Assembly: GCF_024170005.1 (NCBI RefSeq) | Contig: NZ_JALJXJ010000003.1 | Location: 124,001 to 188,000, forward strand | DNA from: Azospirillum lipoferum | GTDB lineage: Bacteria; Pseudomonadota; Alphaproteobacteria; Azospirillales; Azospirillaceae | Length of the DNA stretch: 64,000 nucleotides | Direction: 5' to 3' | Shown here: piece after piece, positions 1 to 8,085 of the stretch | Numbering within the stretch: position 1 is the first letter of the stretch | Layout: each line of letters opens with the position of its first letter | The notes under the pieces: generated by a model | Databases searched by the model: none | Told to the model about the DNA's origin: nothing | The model's input: only the letters and a program-made list of their open reading frames with translations | Translations under genes and position numbers: made by a program

Positions 1-722
1 ATCCGTCGTCGCAGCGCACCGGCGGCTCGATCCTGGGCGACAAGACCCGCATGGTCGATCTGTCGCGCGAGGCCAATGCCTTCATCCGCCCGTCCCCGGC
101 GGGTGCGACGCTGGGTGGGGTGGCGCGCCGCACGCGCGAGGCGATGCTGGTCTGCGAGGCCGCCGGCTTCGACGTGATCGTGGTGGAGACGGTCGGCGTC
201 GGCCAGTCGGAAACGGCGGTCGCCGACATGGTCGACCTGTTCATGCTGCTGCTGCTGCCGGCCGGCGGCGACGAGCTTCAGGGCATCAAGAAGGGCATCG
301 TCGAACTGGCCGATCTCGTCGTCGTCAACAAGGCCGACGGCGATCTCGCCGCCACGGCCCGGCATACCGTCGCCGACTACCGCCACGCGCTGGCCCTGCT
401 GCGCCATGGCGACTGGCGGGTGCCGGTGCTCAGCTGCTCCGCCTTCCGGAAGATCGGCATCGACACGGTGTGGGATACCATCGGCGAGCACAAGGCGCTG
501 ACCGAGGCCAACGGCGCCCGTGCCACCCGCCGGGCGGAGCAGGCCCGCGCCTGGTTGTGGAGCGAAATCCGCGAGACGCTGATCGACCGCTTCCGCGCCC
601 ACCCCGCCGTCCGCGCCGATCTGGCGCGACTCGAGGCGGAGGTGACCGCCGGCACCACCATCCCGGCGGCGGCGGCCCACACCCTTCTGGGACGCTTCCT
701 CGACCAAACGGGCGGCGCATAA
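1..722 (+). CDS. meaB: Methylmalonyl-CoA mutase-associated GTPase MeaB (5' end outside window)
   Basis: The window opens inside this gene, in reading frame 3. The visible part is the C-terminal two thirds of a MeaB/ArgK G3E-family GTPase. It shows the [11 protein letters not shown] segment typical of the family, the [11 protein letters not shown] segment around the Walker B/switch region, [11 protein letters not shown], and the guanine-specificity motif NKAD. MeaB proteins protect and load adenosylcobalamin-dependent methylmalonyl-CoA mutase, so the gene probably serves propionyl-CoA/methylmalonyl-CoA metabolism. The mutase itself is not in the window. The P-loop lies upstream of the window and cannot be checked. 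Confidence 0.93.
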   Translation, partial: PSSQRTGGSILGDKTRMVDLSREANAFIRPSPAGATLGGVARRTREAMLVCEAAGFDVIVVETVGVGQSETAVADMVDLFMLLLLPAGGDELQGIKKGIVELADLVVVNKADGDLAATARHTVADYRHALALLRHGDWRVPVLSCSAFRKIGIDTVWDTIGEHKALTEANGARATRRAEQARAWLWSEIRETLIDRFRAHPAVRADLARLEAEVTAGTTIPAAAAHTLLGRFLDQTGGA

Positions 723-737
723 CCCGTTCAGCTTATG

Positions 738-766
738 TTGCACCGCAACAAATCCGTTGCACCGCA
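738..766 (+). promoter_or_regulatory. Paired TTGC-N3-GCA palindromes, candidate PhaR operators
   Basis: TTGCACCGCAA (738-748) is a perfect TTGC-N3-GCAA palindrome. TTGCACCGCA is repeated at 757-766, exactly 19 bp downstream. PhaR regulators of PHB granule genes bind TGC-rich palindromes of the CTGC-N3/4-GCAG type and typically repress phasin promoters. The second copy overlaps the predicted -35 element of the phasin promoter. The assignment to PhaR is inference from motif and context. Confidence 0.5.
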
Positions 767-785
767 CCACCTGTAGGGCTATTCT
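757..785 (+). promoter_or_regulatory. Predicted sigma-70-type promoter of the phasin gene
   Basis: TTGCAC (757-762) and TATTCT (780-785) are separated by 17 bp. Transcription would start near 792 and give a leader of about 145 nt before the ATG at 937. The -35 element overlaps the second TTGCACCGCA repeat, as expected for a repressible promoter. Confidence 0.45.
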
Positions 786-936
786 GCACCGGGCGGGAAA
801 GGGGCGGCGTGCGCCGAATCGACCTGTTTCGATTCGCGTCTGTCGCTTGGGCCGGGGTGCCCGCGGTCTCCTGGGGTTACGCCGGAGCGGCCTTTCCGTT
901 TCCGCCAATATGCCTTGTTCCACGGGAGACAACGCC

Positions 937-1668
937 ATGACCGCTCAGCCGACCCCCGCCAATGTCCTGAACCTGTTCAAGACCAACGCCCAAACCACCG
1001 CCGCCAAGTCCGCCCGCGTCGCCACCCTGGTCCAGGACGGCTACCGCCGCTGGTTCGACGGCGTGACCGCCTCGGTCAACGATGCCAGCCGTCTGGCCGC
1101 CGGGCTGGGCAAGGCCCGCAACGCCGCCGATCTGGCCGCCCTGCAGCGCGACTGGCTGTCCACCACCCAGGCCCGCGTAACCGAGAGCGTGCAGGGCTTC
1201 CTGGACGTCTCCACCAAGATCGCCGCCGAGATCACCGCGCTGCCGACTCCGGTCGCCGATGTTGCACCGCCGGCTGCGCCGGTTGCCGCTCCTGTGGCTG
1301 CTCCGGCCCCGAAGGCCGAGGCGCCGAAGCCCGCACCGGTGACGGTCGCCACGCCGAAGGTAGACCTGCCGAAGGTCGAGGCGAAGGTCGAAGCCCCCGC
1401 TCCGGCCCCGGTCGTCGAGGCTCCGAAGGCTGCTCCCGCCCCGGTTCCGGCCAAGCCTGCGGAGATCGCCCCGGTCGTTGCCGCCCCGGCCGCCAAGCCG
1501 GTCGAGGTGCCGGTGAAGGAGCTGGTTGAAACGGTGAAGGCCGAGAAGGCCGCCCCGGCCGCTCCCGTCGCCGCCGAGGCGAAGGCCGCTGCCAAGCCGG
1601 CGCCGCGCCGCGCCGCCAAGCCGGTCGCCGCCAAGCCGGCGTCGAAGACCTCCCCGACTGTGAACTGA
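937..1668 (+). CDS. Phasin family protein with Ala/Pro/Lys-rich tail
   Basis: Phasins coat polyhydroxybutyrate granules. Residues 1-105 form the predicted amphipathic helical phasin domain (ANVLNLFKTN, then DWLSTTQARVTESVQGFLDVSTK). The remaining ~135 residues are an Ala/Pro/Lys/Val low-complexity region that becomes strongly basic at the end (AKAAAKPAPRRAAKPVAAKP). That end resembles the histone H1-like tail of Pseudomonas PhaF, which binds DNA. The frame is open from 757, but the ATG at 937 is preferred because GGGAGA lies 7 nt upstream and the phasin domain begins there. The protein has 243 residues. The gene stands alone behind two PhaR-like palindromes. The phasin call is good; DNA binding by the tail is inference. 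Confidence 0.8.
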   Translation: MTAQPTPANVLNLFKTNAQTTAAKSARVATLVQDGYRRWFDGVTASVNDASRLAAGLGKARNAADLAALQRDWLSTTQARVTESVQGFLDVSTKIAAEITALPTPVADVAPPAAPVAAPVAAPAPKAEAPKPAPVTVATPKVDLPKVEAKVEAPAPAPVVEAPKAAPAPVPAKPAEIAPVVAAPAAKPVEVPVKELVETVKAEKAAPAAPVAAEAKAAAKPAPRRAAKPVAAKPASKTSPTVN

Positions 1669-1801
1669 CACCCGTCAGCACAAGATTGGCGCGGCGCGTC
1701 TCTTCGGCAGATCGAAGAGGCCGCTGCGCTTCGACTCTCCATCTTCCCGCGACGACTCAGCCTTTGATGGTTTCATCGCGGATCCCGGCTCGAAGACAGG
1801 C

Positions 1802-1831
1802 TTGACGACGGCGCTTTTGTTCGACTATATA
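1802..1831 (+). promoter_or_regulatory. Strong predicted promoter of rpmB
   Basis: TTGACG (1802-1807) and TATATA (1826-1831) are separated by 18 bp, the best sigma-70-like match in the first 3 kb. Transcription would start near 1838, about 60 nt before the rpmB start. Confidence 0.6.
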
Positions 1832-1898
1832 GCGGCCTCCTTCGGGCGGCAGGCCGTCCGTTACCGGGTTTCATTTGCTAAAGTAAAGGATCAGTCCG

Positions 1899-2198
1899 AT
1901 GGCACGTCGGTGCTCCGTGACCGGCAAGGGCACGCAGTTTGGCAACAACGTCAGCCACGCCAACAACAAGAATCGCCGCCGCTTCCAGCCGAACCTCCAG
2001 GAAACGTCGCTGCTCAGCGACAGCCTGGGGCAGCTGGTGCGTCTGCGCCTCTCGGTGAACGCGATCCGCTCGATCGAGCACAAGGGCGGCCTCGACGCCT
2101 TCCTGCTCGACGCGAAGGACGCGGTGCTGAGCCTGGACGCCCGTCGCATCAAGCGCCGGATCTCCAAGGCGCAGGAGAAGCAGCAGGCTGCGGCCTGA
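1899..2198 (+). CDS. rpmB: 50S ribosomal protein L28
   Basis: This is a 99-residue basic protein matching bacterial L28 throughout. It has the N-terminal [21 protein letters not shown] segment, then RRRFQPNL, and a basic C-terminal helix ([14 protein letters not shown]). L28 is a late-assembly protein of the large ribosomal subunit near the E site. Only the first of the four zinc-ribbon cysteines of C+ L28 is present (Cys5), so this is a zinc-independent (C-) type. It is a single-gene unit between a strong promoter and a hairpin terminator. Confidence 0.97.
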   Translation: MARRCSVTGKGTQFGNNVSHANNKNRRRFQPNLQETSLLSDSLGQLVRLRLSVNAIRSIEHKGGLDAFLLDAKDAVLSLDARRIKRRISKAQEKQQAAA

Positions 2199-2236
2199 TC
2201 GCTTCCCCGATTCTGGGGCGCGTTTGGTGTGCTGAG

Positions 2237-2348
2237 GCGGAGCGCTTGCCGCTCCGCTGACGAGATTTAGGACGCGTACAGGACGATTCCGACTCCCGGT
2301 AAGAGAGCGGCGCGCGACATCCGAAAGGGTGCCGCGCGTTTCGTCGTT
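2237..2348 (+). terminator. Two hairpins downstream of rpmB, second followed by a T-rich run
   Basis: The first hairpin is GCGGAGCG (2237-2244) paired with CGCTCCGC (2250-2257), with no T tract. The second (2311-2338) pairs CGCGCGACATCC with GGGTGCCGCGCG around a GAAA loop, with one A/C mismatch and one G-T wobble, and is followed by TTTCGTCGTTT. The second is the likelier intrinsic terminator of rpmB. Confidence 0.55.
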
Positions 2349-2410
2349 TCCGGGGGTGCGTGGAACATCTCCGGGAAAGACGTTCCACGATGTTCCATCA
2401 ACCGTCCCCC

Positions 2411-3019
2411 TTACTCTCCCAGAACCTCGTCCGGATCCTCCGCATCCACCACCCGCCGGGCGATCTCGTAGCCGAAGCCGGCACGCCCCAGCGCCGCCAT
2501 GTCCTTCTCCCGGTGCGCCTCACGCTGTTCCGGCCGACGGTAAGGTCCCAGCCGCCGCCGCTTGGCGAGCGCCAGCGCCGCCGTCAGGTCCAGGTCCGGC
2601 CCGACATCCTCGCGCAGGCTGTCCAGCGCCTTGTCGGCCTCGTCGCGGCCGATGCCCTTGCCGGCCAGTTTCTGGGCGATCAGCCGGGTGGAGGCGCCGC
2701 GGCGGTGCAGGCTCTCGGTGCGCATGCGGGCATAGGTCTCGTCGTTCAGCAGCCCGCTGCGGACATAGCGGGCCAGCAGTTCATCCACCCAGCGGGCGCC
2801 CTCCTCGCGATCGGTGCCGTGCGCCTTGGCCGACAGGTCGACCTTGCGCATCAGCACACGCCGCAGGTTGGCGGTCGAACTGGCGAAGCGCTCCAGGTAA
2901 TGCAGCGCCGCATTCTCCAGATACTGGGGCGTGACACGCTTCGGCGGCTTCCTGGCCGGGGGACCAGCGTTCTTGTTCCCAGTGTTCTTGTTCAAAGGGC
3001 GCTTGTCGTCGGTGTTCAT
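2411..3019 (-). CDS. recX: Regulatory protein RecX
   Basis: RecX binds RecA filaments and limits their extension, modulating recombination and the SOS response. The 202-residue protein has the all-helical RecX repeats: YLENAALHYLERFASSTANLRRVLMRKV, then GLLNDETYARMRTESLHRRG, and LIAQKLAGKGIGRDEADKAL. The basic N-terminus (KRPLNKNTGNKN) is variable in the family. The start at 3019 is favoured by GAAGGGA 6 nt upstream; an in-frame extension to 3064 lacks such a site. recA is not nearby, as is usual in alphaproteobacteria where recX often stands alone. It is divergent from the permease gene at 3142. Confidence 0.88.
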   Translation of the reverse strand: MNTDDKRPLNKNTGNKNAGPPARKPPKRVTPQYLENAALHYLERFASSTANLRRVLMRKVDLSAKAHGTDREEGARWVDELLARYVRSGLLNDETYARMRTESLHRRGASTRLIAQKLAGKGIGRDEADKALDSLREDVGPDLDLTAALALAKRRRLGPYRRPEQREAHREKDMAALGRAGFGYEIARRVVDAEDPDEVLGE

Positions 3020-3096
3020 GGCAGTCCCTTCGGCGGCGGCGGTTGCCGGACGGATTGGCGGCACGTACAGTCCGTGGCCTTGTACCGGCCGGTTCC

Positions 3097-3132
3097 CAAC
3101 AGGCAGCCAGACAGGCAGCCCAACAGGCAGTT
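3097..3132 (+). repeat. Three tandem 12-bp repeats between recX and the permease gene
   Basis: The unit CAACAGGCAGCC occurs at 3097-3108, AGACAGGCAGCC at 3109-3120, and CAACAGGCAGTT at 3121-3132. The last copy ends 9 nt before the permease start codon, so its AGG may form part of the ribosome-binding region. Confidence 0.85.
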
Positions 3133-3141
3133 CATGACGCG

Positions 3142-3945
3142 ATGACCCTCCCCCTTCCTCCCATGCCGCGCAACGTCGGTTCCGTCAACTGGATCGGCCT
3201 GTGGACGCTCTACGCACGCGAGGTGCGGCGCTTCATCAAGGTGCACCAGCAGACCGTCTGGGCGCCGGTGGTGACGACGCTGCTCTATTACGCGGTGTTC
3301 GCCCTGTCGCTGGGATCGGCGGTGCGGATGGTCGGCGCGACACCCTACCTGGAATTCCTGGCTCCCGGCCTGATCATGATGGCGATGGTGCAGAACGCCT
3401 TCGCCAACACCTCCTCTTCGGTGGTGATCGCCAAGGTCCAGGGCAACATCGTCGACATCCTGATGCCGCCGCTGTCGCCGATGGAACTGGTGAGCGGCTT
3501 CGTCTTCGGCGGCATCACCCGCGGCGTCGTGGTCGGTCTGGTGACCGGGCTGGCCATCTGGGCGGTGATCCCGCTGCACATGCCGCATCCGGGCTTCGTG
3601 CTGTTCCATGCGGTGATGGCGTCGATGCTGCTGTCGCTGCTGGGGCTGATCGGCGGCGTCTGGTCGGAGAAATTCGACAACATCGCCGCGGTGACCAACT
3701 TCGTGGTGACGCCGCTGTCCTTCCTGTCCGGCACCTTCTATTCGGTCGACACCCTGCCGCCGGTCTTCTGGTGGGTCGCCCATTTCGACCCCTTCTTCTA
3801 CATGATCGACGGCTTCCGCTACGGCTTCATCGGGGTGTCCGACGGGGCGCGCTGGCTGGGTGTCGCCGTGATGCTGGGCGTGAATGTCGGGCTGTGGTGG
3901 CTGGCTTGGCGCATGTTCAAGACCGGCTACAAGCTTAAAGCGTGA
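3142..3945 (+). CDS. ABC-2 type transporter permease
   Basis: This is a 267-residue inner-membrane protein with six predicted hydrophobic segments and the ABC-2 export permease fold. An N-terminal amphipathic helix (REVRRFIKVHQQT) comes first. Then come YLEFLAPGLIMMAMVQNAF, the central VVVGLVTGLAIWAVIP and LLSLLGLIGGVW segments, a conserved VTPLSFLSGTFYSVDTLP, and the DGFRYGFIGV end. The family exports polysaccharides, drugs or lipids. No ATPase gene adjoins it, so the partner must be encoded elsewhere and the substrate is unknown. The ATG at 3142 was chosen because similarity begins near MPRNVGSVNWIG; the next ATG at 3163 is also possible. Confidence 0.85.
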   Translation: MTLPLPPMPRNVGSVNWIGLWTLYAREVRRFIKVHQQTVWAPVVTTLLYYAVFALSLGSAVRMVGATPYLEFLAPGLIMMAMVQNAFANTSSSVVIAKVQGNIVDILMPPLSPMELVSGFVFGGITRGVVVGLVTGLAIWAVIPLHMPHPGFVLFHAVMASMLLSLLGLIGGVWSEKFDNIAAVTNFVVTPLSFLSGTFYSVDTLPPVFWWVAHFDPFFYMIDGFRYGFIGVSDGARWLGVAVMLGVNVGLWWLAWRMFKTGYKLKA

Positions 3946-3982
3946 AGACTCTGCGAAACCAGCGCGCTTTTGCCCCTATCCG

Positions 3983-4011
3983 TTGACAGAACCCATCAAT
4001 CTCCGGATATT
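3983..4011 (+). promoter_or_regulatory. Predicted promoter of the argD-argF unit
   Basis: A consensus TTGACA (3983-3988) and GATATT (4006-4011) are separated by 17 bp. Transcription would start near 4018, immediately before a strong hairpin in the leader. Confidence 0.55.
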
Positions 4012-4020
4012 TGCCGTTCC

Positions 4021-4055
4021 CGGCGGCCAGCCATGGCCGCCGGATTTTCCATTTT
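4021..4055 (+). promoter_or_regulatory. Leader hairpin with T-rich tail upstream of argD
   Basis: CGGCGGCCA (4021-4029) and TGGCCGCCG (4034-4042) form a perfect 9-bp stem with a GCCA loop, followed by GATTTTCCATTTT. It lies between the predicted transcription start and the argD ribosome-binding site. It therefore has the shape and position of an attenuator or another leader regulatory element. No leader peptide rich in arginine codons was found. Confidence 0.45.
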
Positions 4056-4068
4056 GGGAGACGAAACC

Positions 4069-5241
4069 GTGATCCCCGTCGTTATGCCCACATACGCCCG
4101 CGCCGATATCGTTTTCGAGCGTGGTCAAGGTCCGTATCTCTACGCGACCGACGGGCGACGATTCCTCGACTTCGCCGCCGGCGTCGCGGTGAACGCCCTG
4201 GGTCACGCGCATCCCTATCTGGTGGAAAAGCTGACCGAGCAGGCGAACAAGCTGTGGCACACCTCCAACCTGTTCCGCGTCGCCGGGCAGGAGAGCCTGG
4301 GCAAGCGCCTGACCGAGGTGACCTTCGCCGACACCGTGTTCTTCACCAACTCCGGTGCGGAAGCGTGGGAATGCGGCGCCAAGGCCGTCCGCAAATACCA
4401 TTATGACAGCGGCAACCCGCAGAAGAACCGCATCATCACCTTCGAGCAGGCCTTCCACGGCCGCACGCTGGGCGCCATCTCCGCCGCCAAGCAGGAGAAG
4501 CTGGTGCACGGCTTCGACCCGCTGCTGGACGGCTTCGATCAGGTACCGTTCGGCGACCTCGACGCCGTGCGCGCCGCGATCACACCGCAGACCGGCGGCA
4601 TCTGCGTCGAGCCGATCCAGGGCGAGGGCGGCATCCGCGCCGGCTCGGTGGAGTTCCTGCGCGGCCTGCGCGCGCTGTGCGACGAGCATGGCCTGCTGCT
4701 GTTCCTGGACGAGATCCAGTGCGGCATGGGCCGCACCGGCAAGCTGTTCGCCCATGAATGGGCCGGCATCACCCCGGACGTCATGTGCGTCGCCAAGGGC
4801 ATCGGCGGCGGCTTCCCGCTCGGCGCCTGCCTCGCCACCGAGCGTGCGGCATCCGGCATGACCGCCGGCACCCACGGCTCGACCTATGGCGGCAACCCGC
4901 TGGCGACCGCCGTCGGCAACGCCGTGCTGGACGTCATGCTGGCGCCGGGCTTCCTGGACGAGGTCCAGAAGACCTCCGCCTATATGCGTGGCCGCCTGGA
5001 GGAACTGATCGCCAGGCATCCGGCGATGTTCCTGGAACTGCGCGGCCAGGGCCTGATGCTGGGCCTGAAGCTCGGCCAGCCGGTTGGCGAGGTGGTGGCG
5101 AAGCTGCGCGCCAACGGCCTGCTGGCGGTTCCGGCCGGCGACAATGTGGTGCGGCTGCTGCCGCCCCTGAACATCGGCGAGGCCGAAGTGAACGAAGCCG
5201 TCGGGATTCTCGACCGGACGGCGCAGGAGTGCGTGGGATGA
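4069..5241 (+). CDS. argD: Acetylornithine aminotransferase
   Basis: This PLP enzyme of arginine synthesis converts N-acetylglutamate semialdehyde to N-acetylornithine, and may also act in the lysine pathway. The 390 residues show the class III aminotransferase signature. TNSGAEA (93-99) binds the cofactor phosphate, [13 protein letters not shown] carries the PLP-binding Asp214, and Lys243 in [13 protein letters not shown] is the Schiff-base lysine. STYGGNPLA follows. GTG at 4069 is the likely start because GGGAG (4056-4060) sits 8 nt upstream; an ATG at 4084 is an alternative. The stop codon overlaps the argF start. Confidence 0.95.
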   Translation: MIPVVMPTYARADIVFERGQGPYLYATDGRRFLDFAAGVAVNALGHAHPYLVEKLTEQANKLWHTSNLFRVAGQESLGKRLTEVTFADTVFFTNSGAEAWECGAKAVRKYHYDSGNPQKNRIITFEQAFHGRTLGAISAAKQEKLVHGFDPLLDGFDQVPFGDLDAVRAAITPQTGGICVEPIQGEGGIRAGSVEFLRGLRALCDEHGLLLFLDEIQCGMGRTGKLFAHEWAGITPDVMCVAKGIGGGFPLGACLATERAASGMTAGTHGSTYGGNPLATAVGNAVLDVMLAPGFLDEVQKTSAYMRGRLEELIARHPAMFLELRGQGLMLGLKLGQPVGEVVAKLRANGLLAVPAGDNVVRLLPPLNIGEAEVNEAVGILDRTAQECVG

Positions 5242-6179
5242 GCGGCGACAACAAGACAGTCCGGCATTTTCTCGACATCGACCGGCTGGACGGCGCCACC
5301 CTGCGCCGCCTGCTCGACCATGCCGTCCGCATCAAGGCCGACCTGAAGAAGGACCGGCTGGCCCATTCGACCCTGCTGGCCGGCCGCTCGCTGGCCCTGA
5401 TCTTCGAGAAGCCCTCGACCCGCACCCGCGTGTCCTTCGAGGTCGGCATGCAGCAGTTCGGCGGCAGCGTCGTGGTGCTGAAGCCCGACGACATGCAGCT
5501 GGGCCGCGGCGAGACCATCGGCGACACCGCCCGCGTGCTGTCGCGCTTCGTCGATGCGGTGATGGTCCGCACCACGGGCGAGGAGCGGGTGCATGAGCTG
5601 GCCGCCCATGCCAGCATCCCGATCATCAACGGCCTGACCGACCAGACCCACCCCTGCCAGATCATGGCCGACCTGATGACGTTCGAGGAGCATCGCGGTC
5701 CGATCAACGGCCGGACCGTCGCCTGGATCGGCGATTGCAACAACGTTGCGGTCAGCTGGGCGCATGCCGCCGTCCGCTTCGGTTTCGAGCTGCGCCTTGC
5801 CTGCCCGACCGTCTATGGCCCGTCGCCGGAGCTGCTGGCCTGGGCCGAACGCGAAGGCACCGGCCGTCTGGTCGTCACCGAATCGCCGCAAGAGGCGGTG
5901 CGCGGGGTCGAATGCGTCATCACCGACGCCTGGGCCTCCATGCACAACACCGATGTGGACGAACGCGCGGCGATCCTCGCCCCCTATCAGGTGAACGAGG
6001 CGCTGATGGCGCACGCCCATCCCGAGGCGCTGTTCATGCACTGCCTGCCGGCCCACCGGAACGAGGAAGTGACCGACGGCGTGATCGACGGCCGCCATTC
6101 GGTGGTCTGGGACGAGGCGGAAAACCGCCTGCACGCCCAGAAGGCCATCCTCGGCTGGTGCATGGGCGTTCTGGACTGA
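5238..6179 (+). CDS. argF: Ornithine carbamoyltransferase
   Basis: The enzyme forms citrulline from ornithine and carbamoyl phosphate. All family motifs are present: STRTR (60-64) for carbamoyl phosphate, HPCQ (138-141), ornithine-binding D.WASM (230-235), and HCLPAH (268-273). The 313-residue length is normal. Its ATG overlaps the argD stop in ATGA, and AGGAG (5225-5229) inside argD is its ribosome-binding site, so the two genes are translationally coupled. Confidence 0.96.
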   Translation: MSGDNKTVRHFLDIDRLDGATLRRLLDHAVRIKADLKKDRLAHSTLLAGRSLALIFEKPSTRTRVSFEVGMQQFGGSVVVLKPDDMQLGRGETIGDTARVLSRFVDAVMVRTTGEERVHELAAHASIPIINGLTDQTHPCQIMADLMTFEEHRGPINGRTVAWIGDCNNVAVSWAHAAVRFGFELRLACPTVYGPSPELLAWAEREGTGRLVVTESPQEAVRGVECVITDAWASMHNTDVDERAAILAPYQVNEALMAHAHPEALFMHCLPAHRNEEVTDGVIDGRHSVVWDEAENRLHAQKAILGWCMGVLD

Positions 6180-6214
6180 CGCTCAGCACCTGATCCCTGC
6201 ACTCTGCGCTTCGA

Positions 6215-6248
6215 TTTGGCCCTCTCCCGCCGCCGGGAGAGGGCCAAA
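6215..6248. repeat. Perfect 15-bp inverted repeat of the CCCTCTCCC type
   Basis: TTTGGCCCTCTCCCG (6215-6229) and CGGGAGAGGGCCAAA (6234-6248) are exact reverse complements around a CCGC loop. It lies in the argF-hslO gap. The core matches the palindromes at 15493-15515 and 25079-25099, indicating a dispersed repeat family. It could also stabilise the argF 3' end. It has no T tract of note. Confidence 0.85.
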
Positions 6249-6347
6249 CTCGCATGGGTGCCCTGCCGGCCTTGATTCACTCTCTCCGCACCCCGATCTT
6301 CGGCCCTACGCCTGCATAACCGGTCTCTGTCTTAAGGAATCCGCCCT

Positions 6348-7289
6348 ATGGACGATCCGTCCGTCCGCCCGCTCACCGATGATTTCGTCCTGCCGTTCCA
6401 GATCGAGGCGTCGCGCCTGCGCGGCCGCATCGTCAAGCTGGGGCCGGCGATCGACGAGATCCTGACCCGCCACGACTATCCGCCCACCGTCGCCCGCTTC
6501 CTGGCGGAGACGGCGACGCTCGCCGTGCTGCTCGCCAGCATGCTGAAGTACGAGGGCATCTTCACGCTCCAGACCAAGGGCGACGGTCCGATCCGCCTGA
6601 TGGTGGCCGACGTCACTTCGGTCGGCGACGTGCGCGCCTATGCCCAGTTCGATCCGGAAGCGCTGGCCAGGGCCGAGCGGGACGTCGACATCGCTCCGGC
6701 GGCAGCGCTGCTCGGCAAGGGCTACATCGCCTTCACGGTCGACCAGGGCCCGGATACCGACCGCTACCAGGGCATCGTCGAGCTGTACGGCAAGACGCTG
6801 ACCGACTGCGTCCAGCATTACTTCCGCCAGTCCGAGCAGATCGACACCGGCCTGACCGTCTCGGTCGACCGCGCGGCGATGCCCGACGGCACCTTCGGCC
6901 CCTGGCGCACCGGCGGCATCATGGTCCAGCGCCTGCCCCAGGAACAGGGGCTGACCGCGTCGGACAACGAGGACGACTGGCGCCGCGCCATGGCGCTGAT
7001 GGCCAGCGTGTCCGGCGACGAGCTGCTGTCGACCGACCTGCCGGCCGCCGACCTGCTCTACCGCCTGTTCCACGAGGACGGCGTGCGCGTCTACGAGGGC
7101 CACGCCCTGCGCTTCGGTTGCCGCTGCTCGCGCGAGCGGGTGGAGACCATGCTGCGCAGCCTGCCCCGCGAAGAGGTGCAGGAACTGAAGATCGACGACG
7201 GCCGGGTCGAGGTGACCTGCCAGTTCTGCTCGACCGACTACCACTTCACCGACGCGGATCTCGACCGCGTGTATGGCCCTGCCGCCTGA
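6348..7289 (+). CDS. hslO: Redox-regulated chaperone Hsp33
   Basis: Hsp33 is a cytoplasmic holdase activated by oxidation. The C-terminal zinc centre is intact: FGCRCSRE supplies C-x-C and VTCQFC supplies C-x2-C. In the reduced state these four cysteines bind zinc and keep the chaperone inactive. The N-terminal core begins DFVLPFQIEASRLRGRIVKLG and contains ETATLAVLLASMLKYEGIFTLQ, typical of the family. The 313-residue length is normal. It follows argF in the same direction after a 168-nt gap containing the inverted repeat, so it may be partly co-transcribed with argDF. Confidence 0.94.
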   Translation: MDDPSVRPLTDDFVLPFQIEASRLRGRIVKLGPAIDEILTRHDYPPTVARFLAETATLAVLLASMLKYEGIFTLQTKGDGPIRLMVADVTSVGDVRAYAQFDPEALARAERDVDIAPAAALLGKGYIAFTVDQGPDTDRYQGIVELYGKTLTDCVQHYFRQSEQIDTGLTVSVDRAAMPDGTFGPWRTGGIMVQRLPQEQGLTASDNEDDWRRAMALMASVSGDELLSTDLPAADLLYRLFHEDGVRVYEGHALRFGCRCSRERVETMLRSLPREEVQELKIDDGRVEVTCQFCSTDYHFTDADLDRVYGPAA

Positions 7290-7338
7290 GTCTAGATTTT
7301 TCGATTTGGGAATAGGGTCCGACACCAGCGCGTTCATG

Positions 7339-7371
7339 GGGGCGCGGCGTCCGCGCCGCGCCCCTTTCCTT
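7339..7371 (+). terminator. Intrinsic terminator of hslO
   Basis: GGGGCGCGGCG (7339-7349) and CGCCGCGCCCC (7354-7364) form a perfect 11-bp stem with a TCCG loop, followed by TTTCCTT. It lies 50 nt after the hslO stop. Confidence 0.75.
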
Positions 7372-7405
7372 ATCCGCCAACCTCCAGCCCCGAACCGGAG
7401 CCCCC

Positions 7406-8002
7406 ATGCTGTCGCGCCGCTTTGCCCTTGCCGCCGGAACGGCCACCCTCCTGCTTGCCGCCTGCCAGAGCGCGCCGCTGCGGCCGGCGCCCCGTCCGGT
7501 CGATTTCTCCAATTTCGGGCCGATCGTGCTGAATGCCGGGACCATCGACGTGGTCGACGCCTATCGCCCGACCGGGGCCAAGCATGTGGAGGGCCGGTCC
7601 GCCATCCCGCCGGCCGAGGCGGTGCGGCGCTGGGCGGCGGAGCGGCTGCAGGCGGCCGGCGGGACGGGCCGCGTGCGTGTCACCATCCGCGACGCCAGCA
7701 TCGTCGAGGTGGCGCTGCCCACCAAGAAGGGCATCACCGGCTATTTCACCAACGACCAGGCCCAACGCTATGACGGCCGGATCGAGGTGGAGATCACCGG
7801 CGAGGTGCCGGACACCGGCAACGGCGGCTTCCGCGGCGTGACCCGCTCCACCGTCACCCATTCCACCACCGTGGCGGAGAACATCTCGCTGGCCGACCGC
7901 GAGGCCACCTTCCTCGACATCACCCGCCGGATGATGGAGGACCTGAACGCCCGCCTCGATGCCGGCATCCGCAAGGATCTGGCACCCATGGTCCGGCGCT
8001 GA
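7406..8002 (+). CDS. Putative lipoprotein, uncharacterised
   Basis: This 198-residue protein has an N-terminal lipoprotein signal peptide (LSRRFALAAGTATLLLAAC) with the lipidated cysteine at about residue 20. It is therefore probably anchored in the outer or inner membrane facing the periplasm. The mature part alternates strands and helices without a domain I recognise; RVRVTIRDASIVEVALP and RYDGRIEVEITGEV look like paired beta strands. It is followed closely by a small gene in the same direction. Function unknown. Confidence 0.75.
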   Translation: MLSRRFALAAGTATLLLAACQSAPLRPAPRPVDFSNFGPIVLNAGTIDVVDAYRPTGAKHVEGRSAIPPAEAVRRWAAERLQAAGGTGRVRVTIRDASIVEVALPTKKGITGYFTNDQAQRYDGRIEVEITGEVPDTGNGGFRGVTRSTVTHSTTVAENISLADREATFLDITRRMMEDLNARLDAGIRKDLAPMVRR

Positions 8003-8085
8003 TGGTCCGGCGCTGACCTTTTTGCAGAAGTTGGCCCGGCCTTTGCGGTGGGGCACCCGACGTTTCGTCAGAACGGAGAGTGCCC

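Noticed and set aside
1669..1780. Possible terminator TCGAAG...CTTCGA after the phasin gene
   Set aside because: The stem is only 6 bp with a long loop and no T tract.
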